Below, one piece after another: positions 5,710-6,563 of a DNA stretch of 6,563 nt. The notes beneath the pieces were generated by a model. That model ran no database searches, had not been told where the DNA came from, and worked only from the letters and a program-made list of their open reading frames with translations. Origin of the DNA: Treponema sp. (lineage in GTDB: Bacteria > Spirochaetota > Spirochaetia > Treponematales > Breznakiellaceae); the NCBI GenBank assembly GCA_031278025.1, contig JAITLF010000173.1, positions 1-6,563 of the forward strand, in the 5' to 3' direction. The position numbers were made by a program, and so were the translations under genes. The stretch's first letter is position 1, and each line of letters opens with the position of its first letter.

Positions 5710-6563
5710 ATGCCATTTAAAAGTAATCCGCAAAAGTTCAACGCCTCCATTAAAGAGGTGGTGATCGGTACGGGAGAAACCGCCATAACTCTGGGCGGTG
5801 AAAATGTACTTCCCCTGTACGCTTTTGACGCGCCGTTCAAAAATCCCCCCAGGGTGGGGATCGAGATTTCCGATCTGGGTCCCAACAGGGAACTGCCGGG
5901 AATCGCCGAATTTTACGCCGGAGCGGAAACGACCGCGGATCAGGTCAAGCGGGCCTGCGAAAAGTCCGGGGCCGCCTTTGTCAGCCTTTCCCTTGAGGGG
6001 GCTGACCCCAACGGCGCCGACAAGTCTGTGGAAGACTGCGTGGCCCTGTGCAAGGAAGCCGCCGCCGTCTCAACCCTGCCCCTGGTGATTCAGGGCAGTA
6101 AAAATGTCGAGAAGGACAAGCCCCTGTTCGAAAAGATCGCCGAGGCCCTGGAGGGCAAGAACGTGCTGCTTTTATCCGCCAAGGAAGAGAACCACAAGGC
6201 TATCGCGGTGGCGGCGGTACTGGCGTATAAACAGAATATCGGCGCGGAATCGGCGGTTGACATTAACCTGGCCAAGCAGCTCAACGTGCTTATCTCCCAG
6301 GCGGGGGTTATTACGCCGAGCGTAGTGATGAACGTGGGTTCGGCCGCGGCCGGCTACGGCTTTGAGTACGTAGCCTCCACTATGGAGCGGATCAAGGCGG
6401 CGGCCCTGGCCCAGAACGATACGGCCCTCCAGTATCCCATTATGACCCCGGTTGGCGCCGACAGTTGGTCTGTAAAAGAGGCGGTGGTTTCCGAAGAGGA
6501 TTTCCCCGACTGGGGCCCGGTAGAGCAGCGGGGCATCGACATGGAAGTGGCCACCGCGGCGGC
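5710..6563 (+). CDS. acsD: Corrinoid iron-sulfur protein small subunit AcsD/CdhD (3' end outside window)
   Basis: The small (delta) subunit of the corrinoid iron-sulfur protein pairs with AcsC to hold cobamide and carry the methyl group from methyltetrahydrofolate to the AcsB A-cluster. The 284 complete codons visible have no stop; the family is usually a little over 300 residues, so only the C-terminal tail is probably missing. The protein starts MPFKSNPQKF. It has the TIM-barrel look of the family, with alternating hydrophobic strands (VGIEISDLG, AFVSLSLEGADPNG, LPLVIQGSKN, VLLLSAKEENHKAI). The CdhD-type stretch GYGFEYVASTMERIKAAALAQND is present near residues 216-238. No cysteine cluster for Fe-S is seen, as expected for this subunit. 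It follows acsB directly; acsC is not between them and may lie downstream. The frame is open to the window edge, so it should be annotated as 3' partial. Confidence 0.94.
   Translation, partial: MPFKSNPQKFNASIKEVVIGTGETAITLGGENVLPLYAFDAPFKNPPRVGIEISDLGPNRELPGIAEFYAGAETTADQVKRACEKSGAAFVSLSLEGADPNGADKSVEDCVALCKEAAAVSTLPLVIQGSKNVEKDKPLFEKIAEALEGKNVLLLSAKEENHKAIAVAAVLAYKQNIGAESAVDINLAKQLNVLISQAGVITPSVVMNVGSAAAGYGFEYVASTMERIKAAALAQNDTALQYPIMTPVGADSWSVKEAVVSEEDFPDWGPVEQRGIDMEVATAA

Overview
The window carries part of a bacterial CODH/acetyl-CoA synthase gene cluster, the carbonyl branch of the Wood-Ljungdahl pathway. All four genes lie on the + strand. The gene content and a bacterial-type, full-length AcsB point to an acetogen or another anaerobe that uses this pathway. 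The base composition is GC-rich in genes and AT-rich upstream. A termite-gut homoacetogenic treponeme (Treponema primitia-like) is my best guess, but that is an inference from style and not something the sequence proves.

Layout. Positions 1-398 are non-coding: a bulged hairpin framed by short symmetric flanks (1-65), a pyrimidine-rich degenerate stretch (about 110-205), a small hairpin, an A/T-tract with a consensus TATAAT -10 box, and a leader of roughly 110 nt. cooS (399-2294) encodes the Ni-Fe-S CO dehydrogenase. Positions 2304-2563 are exactly four tandem 65-bp units ending at the first base before the cooC start codon. cooC (2564-3373) encodes the Ni-handling ATPase that matures CODH/ACS. 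acsB (3370-5511) overlaps cooC by ATGA and encodes the acetyl-CoA synthase subunit with a complete A-cluster ligand set. A 198-bp gap follows, holding short direct repeats and a terminator-shaped nested hairpin. acsD (5710 to the window end, truncated) encodes the small corrinoid iron-sulfur protein subunit.

How they work together: CooS reduces CO2 to CO, CooC supports nickel insertion, AcsB condenses CO with a methyl group and CoA, and AcsD is half of the corrinoid protein that delivers the methyl group. The large corrinoid subunit (acsC) and the methyltransferase (acsE) are not in the window and may lie downstream.

The enzymes are well-known families. The least explained part is the 65-bp array before cooC. 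Each unit ends in a perfect 8-bp hairpin that contains a Shine-Dalgarno sequence and the next ATG. Each unit also encodes a 22-codon ORF whose stop overlaps the next start as ATGA, and the last one overlaps cooC itself. The array therefore looks like a chained translation-initiation module feeding the maturation ATPase.
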